Shown here: positions 1 to 7,867 of the stretch, piece by piece | Layout of the letters: every line of letters begins with the position of its first letter | Numbering within the stretch: position 1 is the stretch's first letter | From: Actinoalloteichus fjordicus | GTDB taxonomy: Bacteria > Actinomycetota > Actinomycetes > Mycobacteriales > Pseudonocardiaceae | DNA length: 64,000 nt | Assembly: GCF_001941625.1 (NCBI RefSeq) | Contig: NZ_CP016076.1 | Span: 2,356,001-2,420,000 of the forward strand | Direction: 5' to 3' | Program-made: the position numbers and the translations under genes | The notes under the pieces: model-generated | The model's database searches: none | The model's input: the letters and a program-made list of their open reading frames with translations, nothing else | What the model was told of the DNA's origin: nothing

Positions 1-81
1 CCTGCCGCGCCGTCGGTTCGGGGCCCTCGGCGGCGCAGGCGGACGAGCGAGCGTCGCGGCGCCGGATGCGGAGGTGCTCAC
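1..81 (-). CDS. iron-siderophore ABC permease, N-terminal fragment
   Basis: On the minus strand a GTG at 81-79 opens a frame that runs without a stop off the left edge (27 codons; begins MSTSASGAATLARPP and becomes Pro/Arg-rich). A GAGGAA ribosome-binding sequence lies about 10 nt upstream and overlaps the end of the receptor gene. Short Arg/Pro-rich cytosolic leaders are typical of FecCD-type permeases in actinobacteria, and the operon has an ATPase and a receptor but no permease inside the window, so a FecCD permease is the expected product. No membrane segment is visible in the fragment, so the identity rests on context. Confidence 0.5.
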   Translation of the reverse strand, partial: MSTSASGAATLARPPAPPRAPNRRRGR

Positions 82-88
82 TGGGGCG

Positions 89-1060
89 TTATTCCTCGAT
101 CGCGTCGACGGCCGCGTCGACGTACTGCGCCATGGACAGGGGACCGCCGAACATCCACAGCGAGTCGGGGAAGCGCTGCACCTTGCCGCTGGTGACGAAC
201 GGGAGGCTCTGCCAGATCGCGTTGTCCGCAAGCTCCTCGTACGGGTCGCCGAGCGTGTCGTTCGCCATGTACCAGAAGTGCACGTCCGGCAGCTCGGTCA
301 GGCCCTCGACGTCGGCCTGTCCGAGGCCGAACGCCGGATCGCCCTCCATCGGCCACGCGTTCTCCAGCCCGATCTGTTCGAGCACCTCCGGCACGAGGGC
401 ACCGTCGGTGAACGGGCGGATGCTGACCGTGCCGGAGTCCACGTAGGCGTCGGAGAAGGCGAACTGGTCACCTGCGGCGCCCAGCTCCGCCACCGCGGCC
501 GTGCCCTCGGCGATCTTCTCGTCGAAGCCGGCCCGCAGCTGCGCGGCCTCGTATTCGGTGCCGGTGGCCGCCGCGACCATGTCCAGGCTCTCGAACATGG
601 ATCCGATGGGGTCCGCCGCCGTGCTGCCCGCGATCACGATCACCGGGGTCGTCGCCTCGATCTGCGCGATAGCGCCTTCGTTGAGGCTGTCGGTGACGAC
701 CACGAGGTCCAGATTCAGCGTCCCGAGCGTGTCGATGCTCGGCTCGCCACGGGTGCCGATGTCGGTCGGGGTGTCGTCCAGCGGCGCCGCGCTCACCCAC
801 TGGCCGTAGCCCTCGACGTCGGACACCGCGACCGGCATGACGCCGAGCGACACGAGGTGTTCGACGCCGTTCCACTCGGTGGCGGCGACCCGCTCGGCGG
901 GGCCGTCGAGCGTCACCTCCTGGCCACGCGAGTCGACCACCGTGACCGGATCGCCGCTGCTGGGTGCCGGGTCGGCACCGACCTCCTCGGTGGTGCCGCA
1001 GCCCGCCGCGAACAACGCGGCGGCCAGGGACAGGCCGATGATCACACGGGTGGTGCGCAT
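89..1060 (-). CDS. iron-siderophore ABC transporter substrate-binding lipoprotein
   Basis: A 323-residue receptor of the FecB/FhuD (periplasmic-binding type 3) class, which captures ferric-siderophore or haem-type complexes and delivers them to a FecCD/FecE importer. The N-terminus is a lipoprotein signal ending LFAAGC, so Cys21 would be lipidated and anchor it outside the membrane. After a short linker it shows the family opening VTVVDSRGQEVTLDGPAERV and two alpha/beta lobes joined by a long helix near the middle. The ATG has an AGGAGAG sequence close upstream. It lies 27 bp downstream of the ATPase gene and 7 bp before the putative permease start, in one operon. Substrate cannot be read from sequence; ferric siderophore is inferred from family and iron-box context. 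Confidence 0.85.
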   Translation of the reverse strand: MRTTRVIIGLSLAAALFAAGCGTTEEVGADPAPSSGDPVTVVDSRGQEVTLDGPAERVAATEWNGVEHLVSLGVMPVAVSDVEGYGQWVSAAPLDDTPTDIGTRGEPSIDTLGTLNLDLVVVTDSLNEGAIAQIEATTPVIVIAGSTAADPIGSMFESLDMVAAATGTEYEAAQLRAGFDEKIAEGTAAVAELGAAGDQFAFSDAYVDSGTVSIRPFTDGALVPEVLEQIGLENAWPMEGDPAFGLGQADVEGLTELPDVHFWYMANDTLGDPYEELADNAIWQSLPFVTSGKVQRFPDSLWMFGGPLSMAQYVDAAVDAIEE

Positions 1061-1087
1061 CTCTCTCCTACTTGCTGTGAGGCGCGG

Positions 1088-1933
1088 TCAGACCGAGGCG
1101 GCACGGGCGTGCGCGCAGTTGAAGCGGCCGACCGCTCTGGTGTGAATGCGCCCGTCGATCGGGTCGACGTCGACGTCGACCCGGATTCCGTATGCGCGGG
1201 TGAGATTCGTGGTGGTGAGCACGTCGCCAGGGGTGCCGTCGGCCGTGATCCGGCCTTCTTCGAGCAGGACGAGCCGATCTGCGATGGCGCCCGCCTGATC
1301 GAGGTCGTGCAGCACGACGCCGACTCCGACGCCGTGCTCGTCGGCGAGGTCGCGGACCACGTCGAGGATCTCCACCTGATAACGCAGGTCGAGGAAGGTC
1401 GTCGGCTCGTCGAGGAGCAGCAGGGCGGTGTCCTGGGCGAGGCAGCTGGCCAGCCACACCCGCTGGGCCTGCCCGCCGGACAGCGCCTGCACCGGGCGGT
1501 CGGCGATCGAGGTGAGCCCGGTCAGCGCCATCGCCCGCTCGACCGCCGCCGGGCCCGCGTCGTCCCGCCCGCCCCAGCGAGACCGATGCGGATGGCGCCC
1601 GAAGTCGACCAACTCGCGCACGCACAGCCCGCCGGGCGCCGTCCGGTGCTGCGAGAGCAGGGTGATCCGCCGGGCGAGGTCCTTGCCCGACAGCGCACGC
1701 AGCTCGGCTCCGTCGGCGAACGTGACGTCGCCTGCGACCGGCGGGTGCAGCCGGGCGAGCGCGCGCAGCAGGGTGGACTTGCCGCTGCCGTTCGGCCCGA
1801 TCAACGCGGTGACGGTGCCCGCGTCGAGGGAGATCGACGCGGCGTGCACGACGACGTCGCGACCGTAGGCGACGTCGAGGTCGCGCGCCGACACGCCGAC
1901 CGGGGAGGCTGCTGGGGTTGCGGACACGGCCAC
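1088..1933 (-). CDS. iron-siderophore ABC transporter ATP-binding protein
   Basis: A 281-residue FecE-type ATPase that powers siderophore import. All ABC motifs are present: Walker A GPNGSGKST (about residues 46-54), signature LSGGQ (151-155) and Walker B LLLLDEP (about 171-177), followed by a D-loop and the H-loop His in VLHDLDQAG. It is the first gene of the minus-strand operon, followed by the receptor and a permease fragment. The first start (GTG at 1933-1931) sits only 4 bp from an iron-box-like palindrome, leaving no room for a conventional leader; GTGs at codons 3 and 14 are alternatives, the latter fitting the usual family N-terminus better. The ATPase-first order is less common than receptor-first. 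Confidence 0.85.
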   Translation of the reverse strand: MAVSATPAASPVGVSARDLDVAYGRDVVVHAASISLDAGTVTALIGPNGSGKSTLLRALARLHPPVAGDVTFADGAELRALSGKDLARRITLLSQHRTAPGGLCVRELVDFGRHPHRSRWGGRDDAGPAAVERAMALTGLTSIADRPVQALSGGQAQRVWLASCLAQDTALLLLDEPTTFLDLRYQVEILDVVRDLADEHGVGVGVVLHDLDQAGAIADRLVLLEEGRITADGTPGDVLTTTNLTRAYGIRVDVDVDPIDGRIHTRAVGRFNCAHARAASV

Positions 1934-1937
1934 ACAC

Positions 1938-1956
1938 TAAAGACAGGCTTGCCTAA
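1938..1956 (-). promoter_or_regulatory. iron-box-like operator (DtxR/IdeR family)
   Basis: The 19-bp sequence TAAAGACAGGCTTGCCTAA matches 13 of 19 positions of the known actinobacterial iron box TTAGGTTAGGCTAACCTAA and keeps the AGGCT core and the CCTAA arm. It lies immediately upstream of the siderophore ATPase start, where an iron-loaded DtxR/IdeR/DmdR repressor would block transcription. Binding is inferred. Confidence 0.6.
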
Positions 1957-2780
1957 TAAACAACTGGTGTGGTTGTCGGCACACTGATCGCGGGTTCGGG
2001 CGGGACCGACTGGCGCCCACCCTCGGGGACGCGAGCAGGCGGGATGGTGCGCACCGCAGGCTGATCCGGTCCGCGCCGGTCACCGGCGCGGTGCTCGGTC
2101 CCGACGACTCGTCCGCCGCCCACGCTCCGGCCGGCGACGTCGGGCAGCAGAAGGATCCGAGATCGTGTCATTCCAGAATCGCGACGCCGCCGTTCGTGAT
2201 GCATCGTTCGGCGTGTGTCGAATGCCGTCGTCGAACCCGAAAGGCGCCCCGCGCGATATCCGTTCAACGGGCTGCTGGAAATGGTCGAGCACCACGATTT
2301 CACCGGCCGGTGCGGTTCGGCGGGGCCGTCGACGGGAGCGACTATGACATACGCCACGTCCGGGTGCGGGTGGCGGCGCTTGACCGTGCCGCAGCGTCAC
2401 GGTTTTCCATGGCCATTGTCAGCGCAGCTCGTGCCTGCTCACCCGAATCCGAGAGGAGCACGTCATGTCGTGGCGCAACAGTCAGCTCACCGAAGCCCGA
2501 CCGGCCGAACTACGGCCGCGACGGCGACAACGCCGTCCTCCCGGTAGGTGAGCCGCAGTTCAAGCCGTTGGCACGCGCCAGCTGTGTCGCCTGCGGCGAC
2601 GGCGAGGCGCCTACAGGCAACCGCACCGGGCGAACTCGCGCCGCCGACTCGAACAGATCAGCTCCGATCGCTGGAGCACCGCTGGTGAATCCCGTCTTCC
2701 GGTGCACCTGTGCGTGCTCGCTGCGTGATTATTCGATCACTCTGCTCTGCCTTGATTTACCTCTGGAATAAAGGACCGAC
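1957..2780. other. 824-bp region with no supported gene
   Basis: No reading frame here has convincing codon bias, family resemblance and a ribosome-binding site together. A 28-codon frame at 2465-2551 on the plus strand has an AGGAG-like sequence before its ATG but matches nothing I know. The last 80 bp are noticeably A+T-richer than the surroundings and probably hold the promoter of the gene at 2781. The stretch is consistent with a decayed or foreign segment. Confidence 0.5.
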
Positions 2781-3260
2781 ATGGACAACGTGACCACATT
2801 CCTGACCGAGTTCGTGAGCGGACTGCACCCGCTGGTGCAATTCGTTGCCGTGTTCGCCATCGGTATCGTCCCCTTTCTCGAATCACAGATCGGCTCGTTC
2901 ATCGGGGTGTTCACCGGAGTGCCGATCGTACTCGCCGTACTCGCCGCGATCGCCGGAAACCTCCTCGCCCTCGCCATCGCGGCCAAGCTGGGCAGCGCCG
3001 CCGCCCGAAAGGTCGCGGTCCGGCGCGATCCCGCCAAGAGCAGGGGCCGGGACAAGGTGATGGCCAAGGTCAACCAGTTCGGCGTCCCCGTGGCCAGCCT
3101 CCTCGGTCCCTTCGTACTGGCCACCGCCCTGTCCACCTTCATCATGATCGGCGCAGGACTCAACCGGAAGAAGGTCCTGATCTGGCAGGTCATCGCCGTC
3201 ATTGCCTGGGGCCTCATCTTCACCGTCCTCGGCCTGGCCGCCCGCGCCGCGTTGACCTGA
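2781..3260 (+). CDS. small membrane protein, putative small multidrug export (DUF/PF06695-like)
   Basis: A 159-residue, very hydrophobic protein with about four membrane segments (roughly residues 18-40, 42-68, 100-125 and 130-156) and a basic loop containing RRDPAKSRGRDKV between segments 2 and 3. The phrases FAIGIVPFLESQIGSFIG and FGVPVASLLGPF resemble the small multidrug-export protein family, which relates to the DedA/TVP38 group by its glycine/proline re-entrant pattern. AAAGGA lies 8 nt before the ATG, supporting this start. Transport activity of the family is poorly established, so the substrate is unknown. It stands alone in a gene-poor stretch. Confidence 0.7.
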   Translation: MDNVTTFLTEFVSGLHPLVQFVAVFAIGIVPFLESQIGSFIGVFTGVPIVLAVLAAIAGNLLALAIAAKLGSAAARKVAVRRDPAKSRGRDKVMAKVNQFGVPVASLLGPFVLATALSTFIMIGAGLNRKKVLIWQVIAVIAWGLIFTVLGLAARAALT

Positions 3261-3784
3261 TCCGACGGTCTGGGGCCTCCGGCGCGCGAGACGGGTCGGC
3301 GGGGCCGGCCCGAGGGCGCGCGCCGGATCGATCAACACAACAGGCGCGCCTGCTGCGCCGCACGAGCGGACGACCCACCGCCCAGCCTGCCCGGGCACCC
3401 GCGGCCACCGCCCCACCGTGCCCCTCTCGGCGTCCACCTGCTCGCGACCGTACGTAGGCGGACGCCCGCCGTTTCCGAACCCGGCGGGGGTTCAGCACGC
3501 ACGACCCGCGACGGGTCCGGAACCGTCCGCTGGACGCGGAGGTCGGCCCGGCTCGCCCGAGCTTCCGGGGAGGCGGCGGCGGGTGCCGTCGCCTCGACTG
3601 GCGAAGCCGGCGGCCTCGACACCGACAGACGAAGACCATCGGTCCCTGCTGGCCCGGCCCGTCGCCTGCACCGGGCAACACGCAGCGGACCAGGTCAGAG
3701 CCGTCTCCCGCGCTGCGATTGAGAGGAGCTCTGCCGCCCGATCACGCTCGGGATGGTCCTGGGACGACCCGCTGCCGAGACAGG
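3261..3784. other. 524-bp region with no supported gene
   Basis: Frames here are Arg/Pro/Ala-rich with no recognisable motif, as expected of non-coding high-GC DNA. No strong hairpin was seen, although it separates a plus-strand and a minus-strand gene that converge on it. Confidence 0.5.
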
Positions 3785-5545
3785 TCAGGTCGTGTACCGG
3801 GCCGTCCTGTACTGGTCCGCGTCCACGCGTCGCACCGCTTCGCGGCTCCAGGTGTTGGGGGGGACCAGCCCCCACCTCTCCCGCAGAGCCGCGTGTTCAT
3901 CGCGGTTGTCGGTGACGTACCACTCGCCCCAGCGGCACCATCCCATGGGTTCGTTGCTCTCCGTCGCCACCGCTCGCACCAGACTCGCCACCACCGGGCG
4001 CAACGCTTCTGGTTGCGCCTGTGCCTCCAGGATCTGGTTCGTCCAGTAGGTGGCCTGGTCGCCGTGCTGGAACATGGCGTACGGGGAGTTCTCCATGTGC
4101 AACCCGTGCGTCCCCAGGGCGGCCGTGCCCCCGCGCCGCACCGCCTCGCTCGAATTTCCTGCGATCCCGGCGTTGAGCCGGTTGAGCAGATTGACCTTCT
4201 CGGTCGAGGCCTCGGCAATCTGGCCGCCGCCGCCCATGGCGCCCAGCGTGGAATATGCCTCGTGCAGGTCGTAGTCCCCGGTGTACAACTGCTGCTTCCA
4301 GGCCGGAACCTCCCTTTTCAGGGTGGTCAACGCCCTGCCGCCGCCCGGCTCCAGCACCGAGATCGGCACGTACTCCGCATCGCCTGCCCCGCGCTGCACG
4401 ATCCCTAAGCTCAGGACCTCCTCTGACGGATTGTCGATGCGCACCCCGATCAGCCCCGCCCCACTCCAATGGCCGACGAAGCCGTCCAGCTCCTCGGCAT
4501 GGAGCCAGCGCAGCACCATTGCCGGGTCGGTCTGCGGTCTCCCGGTCCCGGGACCGTACTCCTTCTCGACGGAGGAGTCCTTGATGGACTTCTCCAAGAT
4601 GGTGTGCGGCTTGGGCTTGGCCCCTTCCATGATTCGATTGATGGAATACTCGCCGGTCTCACGTACGGCAATCGTGTAGTGGTATTTCTTGCACACCGCC
4701 GAGATGGGCGCCCAGTGCTGCTCCCACACGATCTTCTGGAGTGCCGCCGAGCGGACACCGGGCGTGACGGTTCCGACGGCCCCGGCATCGCCAGGCCGGT
4801 ACGTGGCGGCTTCGTAGGCGCTCAGCGGGTCGACCGGGGCCGTTCCTTGCTGCGATGGTGCGGCGTCCTCGCCCGCCACCCGCTGTACGGCCGTCCCCGG
4901 CGCCCGCTGAACCGAGCCTGTCTGTCCCGTCATCGCGGGCTGAGCCGGTGCCGGCGCGGGTGCGGGTGCCCGCCCCGGCGTCACACGCCGCGCAGTCTGC
5001 TCCGCCTCGCGCTCGAACCGGTCCGACGGGTCCGACACGCTCAGCCCTGACCCGTTGTCCGTGCCCGACACCGGACCCAGGCGCTGCTGCATCACGTGCA
5101 CCAGCTCGTGCGCGAGCGTGTGCCGGTCACCGACGCCGTCCCTGAGCACCACATGGTGTCCGGATGTGTAAGCACGTGCTCCGATCTCCGTGGCGGACCG
5201 CTGGGCAGTGCGGTCGTCGTGCACCCGTACGTCGGAGAAGTCCGCACCGAGCCGCTCCTCCATCTCAGCGCGTACCGGTTCCGCCAACGGCAGGCCTGCT
5301 GAGTGCAGCACCTCGGGCACCAGCGACCCTGGCACGGGCTGTCCGTCCGGGCTGGCAGCCTCCCGCCGCTGTTCGATCATCCGAGCCACGGCCGCGTTGC
5401 CGATGGTCCGCTGGAGGACCGTGATCGTCTGTGGTGAGACGGATCCGGCTGCGCGCGGTGCTCTTGTGTCGGGTCGTCGGGACGGGCTCAGCGCGCGACG
5501 GTGGTGATCAGCGGACTTCTCCGGCTGCTCCTTCTTCTCATGCAT
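3785..5545 (-). CDS. DUF4157 (eCIS core domain) protein with putative ExoY/CyaA-like nucleotidyl cyclase toxin domain
   Basis: A 586-residue two-part protein. Residues about 75-155 form a DUF4157/eCIS-core domain, with RLGADFSDVRVHDD and the zincin-like motif HTLAHELVHVMQQ (H146, E147, H150). A Pro/Ala/Gln linker (about 190-240) follows. The C-terminal part (about 265-545) resembles class II adenylyl cyclase toxins (edema factor, CyaA, ExoY): AVRETG...MEGAKPKPHTILEKS places K312 and K319 with the 7-residue spacing of CyaA K58/K65; TGDYDL gives D424/D426 for the metal-binding DxD; THGLHMEN gives H480 and N486 with the spacing of CyaA H298/N304. DUF4157 is known from effectors of extracellular contractile injection systems, but no injection genes lie nearby. 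The cyclase call is my own alignment by eye. The ATG start has only a weak upstream AGGAC. Adjacent to an integrase remnant and tRNA, suggesting acquired cargo. Confidence 0.7.
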   Translation of the reverse strand: MHEKKEQPEKSADHHRRALSPSRRPDTRAPRAAGSVSPQTITVLQRTIGNAAVARMIEQRREAASPDGQPVPGSLVPEVLHSAGLPLAEPVRAEMEERLGADFSDVRVHDDRTAQRSATEIGARAYTSGHHVVLRDGVGDRHTLAHELVHVMQQRLGPVSGTDNGSGLSVSDPSDRFEREAEQTARRVTPGRAPAPAPAPAQPAMTGQTGSVQRAPGTAVQRVAGEDAAPSQQGTAPVDPLSAYEAATYRPGDAGAVGTVTPGVRSAALQKIVWEQHWAPISAVCKKYHYTIAVRETGEYSINRIMEGAKPKPHTILEKSIKDSSVEKEYGPGTGRPQTDPAMVLRWLHAEELDGFVGHWSGAGLIGVRIDNPSEEVLSLGIVQRGAGDAEYVPISVLEPGGGRALTTLKREVPAWKQQLYTGDYDLHEAYSTLGAMGGGGQIAEASTEKVNLLNRLNAGIAGNSSEAVRRGGTAALGTHGLHMENSPYAMFQHGDQATYWTNQILEAQAQPEALRPVVASLVRAVATESNEPMGWCRWGEWYVTDNRDEHAALRERWGLVPPNTWSREAVRRVDADQYRTARYTT

Positions 5546-6055
5546 GGTGACCCACTCAGTCCTAGGTCTTGTCCTCTTGCCACCTTCTTACGAGGGTGTT
5601 CGTGGGCGGCGAAGGGACACCAGGGCAGTCCTGAGGGACGATCGTCTGCCCGACGATTCAGACCTTCGACCACATACGAGGCGCAGGACATTCCTTCGCG
5701 GCGTCGGGCTGGCACAAGGAGGACGATGGCGGGCACAGGGGCATCTGAATACGGTGCTGGTGTCTCGCTACTGCTCGGTGCAGCGCTGAGAGATGATCGA
5801 CTTCGATGGGAAATCGTCCCCGTCGAGGCATGGTCTCCTCGTTGTCTGCTGCCCTGGGGTGCCTGAATATCGCCTCTCGCGGGATCTTTCGAACTCGCTA
5901 GAAGATCATCAGAAGCCTGCCTGCTGGGATCCGGGCCCCGCTGAAGCGCGCGACCAAGCTTGCACGGAACGCAGCCTGCTGGGTTCGGGGACGTTTCAGG
6001 CGTTGTCGTCGAGCGCGGCTGAAGGTCGTCGGGCTGGCAGGAGGATCACTGCGTC
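5546..6055. other. 510-bp region with no supported gene
   Basis: Lies between the start of the DUF4157 gene and the integrase remnant. Short frames on both strands are interrupted and lack family signatures. It should contain the promoter of the DUF4157 gene; otherwise it looks like decayed element DNA. Confidence 0.5.
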
Positions 6056-6307
6056 TTGGCTGTAGTCCCCACTTCTGACGCACGTACTCTGACGGACGAG
6101 GAGTTCGCGTCGCCGTCGGCTTCATGTGCGTACGACCTGTGCCATGCCGCCGTCTCGACGTGGCTTGCTGCAGGCGTGTCGCCGACGCAGGTGGCGGAGC
6201 GGGCGGGGCACTCGTTCGACGTCCTGTTCGCGATCTATGCCGAGGTCGTCGTGGGGTAGGGAGAGCGGTCCCGCAGGCGGGTCGCTGAGGCGCACACGGT
6301 GAAATGA
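6056..6307 (+). pseudogene. tyrosine recombinase/integrase C-terminal remnant
   Basis: The frame contains EEFASP, YDLCHAAVSTWLAAGVSP, TQVAERAGHS and LFAIYAE. This is the C-terminal catalytic region of actinobacterial phage-type integrases, whose usual form is YDLRHAAVSTWLNAGV followed by TQVAEWAGHS. The essential Arg of the LRH motif is Cys here. After EVVVG an in-frame TAG (6257-6259) interrupts the ORF, yet the frame continues with GERSRRRVAEAH, resembling the normal integrase C-terminus, to a TGA at 6305-6307. No N-terminal or core-binding domain is found upstream (stop at 6020), so the gene is truncated and inactive. It points toward the 3' end of the tRNA 125 bp away, the usual position of an integrase beside its attachment site. 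Confidence 0.75.
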
Positions 6308-6432
6308 TCTGCGACGGACCTCGGCGCGCACTCGGCGCGGACCGCCGGAGACGTCCGGACGGCGTCGGACACGAGAGCGATGACCCCTGGCGAGAAACTC
6401 CTGGTCAGGGGCAGCTTTTTCCCGGTCGGCGG

Positions 6433-6509
6433 TGGTGCCCCCGGTCAGACTCGAACTGACACTGGACGGATTTTGAGTCCGCTGCCTCTGCCGATTGGGC
6501 TACGGGGGC
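6433..6509 (-). tRNA. tRNA-Leu (anticodon CAA), with encoded CCA
   Basis: On the minus strand the 7-bp acceptor stem GCCCCCG pairs with CGGGGGC, the discriminator is A and CCA is encoded (6433-6435). The anticodon arm GCGGA-CTCAAAA-TCCGT gives T33 and anticodon CAA (reads UUG). The T arm is GTCAG-TTCGAGT-CTGAC. The D stem pairs three bases. The variable region is only CCAGT (5 nt), so this is a class I fold rather than the long-armed class II structure usual for bacterial tRNA-Leu. The 3' half is a likely integration target for the adjacent integrase remnant. Confidence 0.88.
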
Positions 6510-6939
6510 GTGCGCTGGTCAGAGACTCTAGCCAATGCGATCTACTTCTGCGCAACCGGTCTCGGTAACGCGGCAGGTCGGGCCTGTCGTCGCAACGACA
6601 CGCCTCGGGCGCGGACTGCTCCCGCCGGGTGGGGCAGGCTCGTCGGTGAACCCCGTCCCTGCTCAGGGTGCGGTCGACGCCGTCGGGGACTCGCGACTCC
6701 GGCTCGCCCAGGCCTCCGCTCTGCTCCGGTCGGGGGGTGGCCTCCGGTCGTCTTTCGGACCGAGTCGAGACTGCTCCTCGCCACACTGTGCCCAGCAGGC
6801 AGGACGATCACTGCGGCGCGCCGCCGACATGTGGTGAGCGTGATACACCGGAGGGGTGCGCCGGGCGCTAAGCTCGGACGTCGAGCCATGCCCATCACGA
6901 TGGTCCGCCCATCCGCTGCCACACCCCTGGAGGACCCCG
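6510..6939. other. 430-bp region with no supported gene
   Basis: Separates the tRNA from the response regulator gene. Overlapping frames exist on both strands but none has a start signal plus family resemblance. It must contain the tRNA promoter (minus strand) and the pdtaR promoter. Confidence 0.5.
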
Positions 6940-7569
6940 GTGACCGAGCCGGCTGCCGAGGCCCGACCGACGGCCCAGCCCAGCAACGCCACTCCGCCCG
7001 CGCCCCGTCGGGTGGTCGTCGCGGAGGACGAGGCGCTGATCCGGCTGGACCTGGTCGAGATGCTTCGCGAAGAGGGCTACGAGGTCGCGGGTGAGGCCGC
7101 TGACGGTGAGGAAGCCGTGGTGCTTGCCTCTCGTCTGCGTCCTGATCTGGTGATTCTCGATGTCAAGATGCCCAGGGTCGACGGAATCGAGGCCGCCTCG
7201 CGCATCGCGGGCGATCGCATCGCCCCCGTGGTGATCCTGACCGCCTTCAGCCAGCGCGACCTCGTCGAACGCGCGAGAGACGCCGGTGCGATGGCGTATC
7301 TGGTCAAGCCCTTCGCCAAGCGAGACCTGATCCCGGCGGTCGAGTTGGCGATGTCTCGCTTCGCCGAGCTTCGTGCGCTGGAGGGCGAGGTCGCCGACCT
7401 TCAGGAACGCCTGGAGACGCGCAAGCTCATCGAGCGTGCCAAGGGCATCCTGATGAAGAACCAGTCGTTGAGCGAGCCCGAGGCCTTCCGCTGGATTCAG
7501 CGCACGGCGATGGACCGACGGACGACCATGAAGGCCGTTGCCGCCGCGGTCGTCGACACCTTGGACTGA
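6940..7569 (+). CDS. pdtaR: ANTAR-domain response regulator
   Basis: A 209-residue two-domain regulator. Residues about 24-140 are a CheY-like receiver with the acidic pair in VVVAEDEALIRLD, phospho-acceptor Asp74 in LVILDVKMP and the switch Lys123 in LVKPFAKRDL. Residues about 141-205 are an ANTAR RNA-binding domain (LETRKLIERAKGILM, SEPEAFRWIQRTAMD). ANTAR proteins bind paired-hexaloop RNAs and act as antiterminators. The arrangement matches M. tuberculosis PdtaR (Rv1626), partner of the sensor kinase PdtaS, and like it lies near polA and rpsA; no kinase gene is adjacent. The GTG at 6940 is chosen because GGAGG lies 6 nt upstream; longer upstream frames lack a ribosome-binding site. Confidence 0.93.
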   Translation: MTEPAAEARPTAQPSNATPPAPRRVVVAEDEALIRLDLVEMLREEGYEVAGEAADGEEAVVLASRLRPDLVILDVKMPRVDGIEAASRIAGDRIAPVVILTAFSQRDLVERARDAGAMAYLVKPFAKRDLIPAVELAMSRFAELRALEGEVADLQERLETRKLIERAKGILMKNQSLSEPEAFRWIQRTAMDRRTTMKAVAAAVVDTLD

Positions 7570-7601
7570 CGTCGGACGTCGGCGACATCGGATGGGACAG
7601 C

Positions 7602-7661
7602 TCGGACGCAGAACCATCGGGCGTAAAACTGTCGGACGCAGAACCATCGGACGTAACAAAA
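7602..7661 (+). repeat. two 30-bp direct repeats
   Basis: Two adjacent 30-bp units (7602-7631 and 7632-7661) share the 19-base core TCGGACGCAGAACCATCGG followed by RCGTAA. A weaker partial copy precedes them. The repeats lie between pdtaR and the liv receptor gene; function unknown. Confidence 0.7.
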
Positions 7662-7867
7662 TGCTCCATTTGCCGCATTCTGGTGGAAACATGTCACTGC
7701 CTCGCTCCGAGAAGTGACTCTTCGCGCTCCGTCACGATGTGGAAACACCGACAATCTGCGTCTGGGCAATCCACCCGATCGGGCGCTACCTTCCACCCCT
7801 AACCCAGCCCCGAGTAAGCGCGGTGGCCGCCGAACAGGCGTATGGGTAGGTCTAGTGGAGGTATCGG

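Noticed and set aside
74-1987. A 637-codon plus-strand frame across the siderophore operon
   Set aside because: Composition is that of an antisense shadow; the opposite strand encodes a clear ABC ATPase and lipoprotein.
2465-2551. A 28-codon ORF (MSWRNSQLTEARPAEL...) with an AGGAG-like upstream sequence
   Set aside because: I first thought of a broken DUF397-type start, but nothing beyond the first residues fits; too short to support.
2091-2771. A 226-codon plus-strand frame in the gene-poor stretch
   Set aside because: No ribosome-binding site, poor third-position bias and no resemblance to any family.
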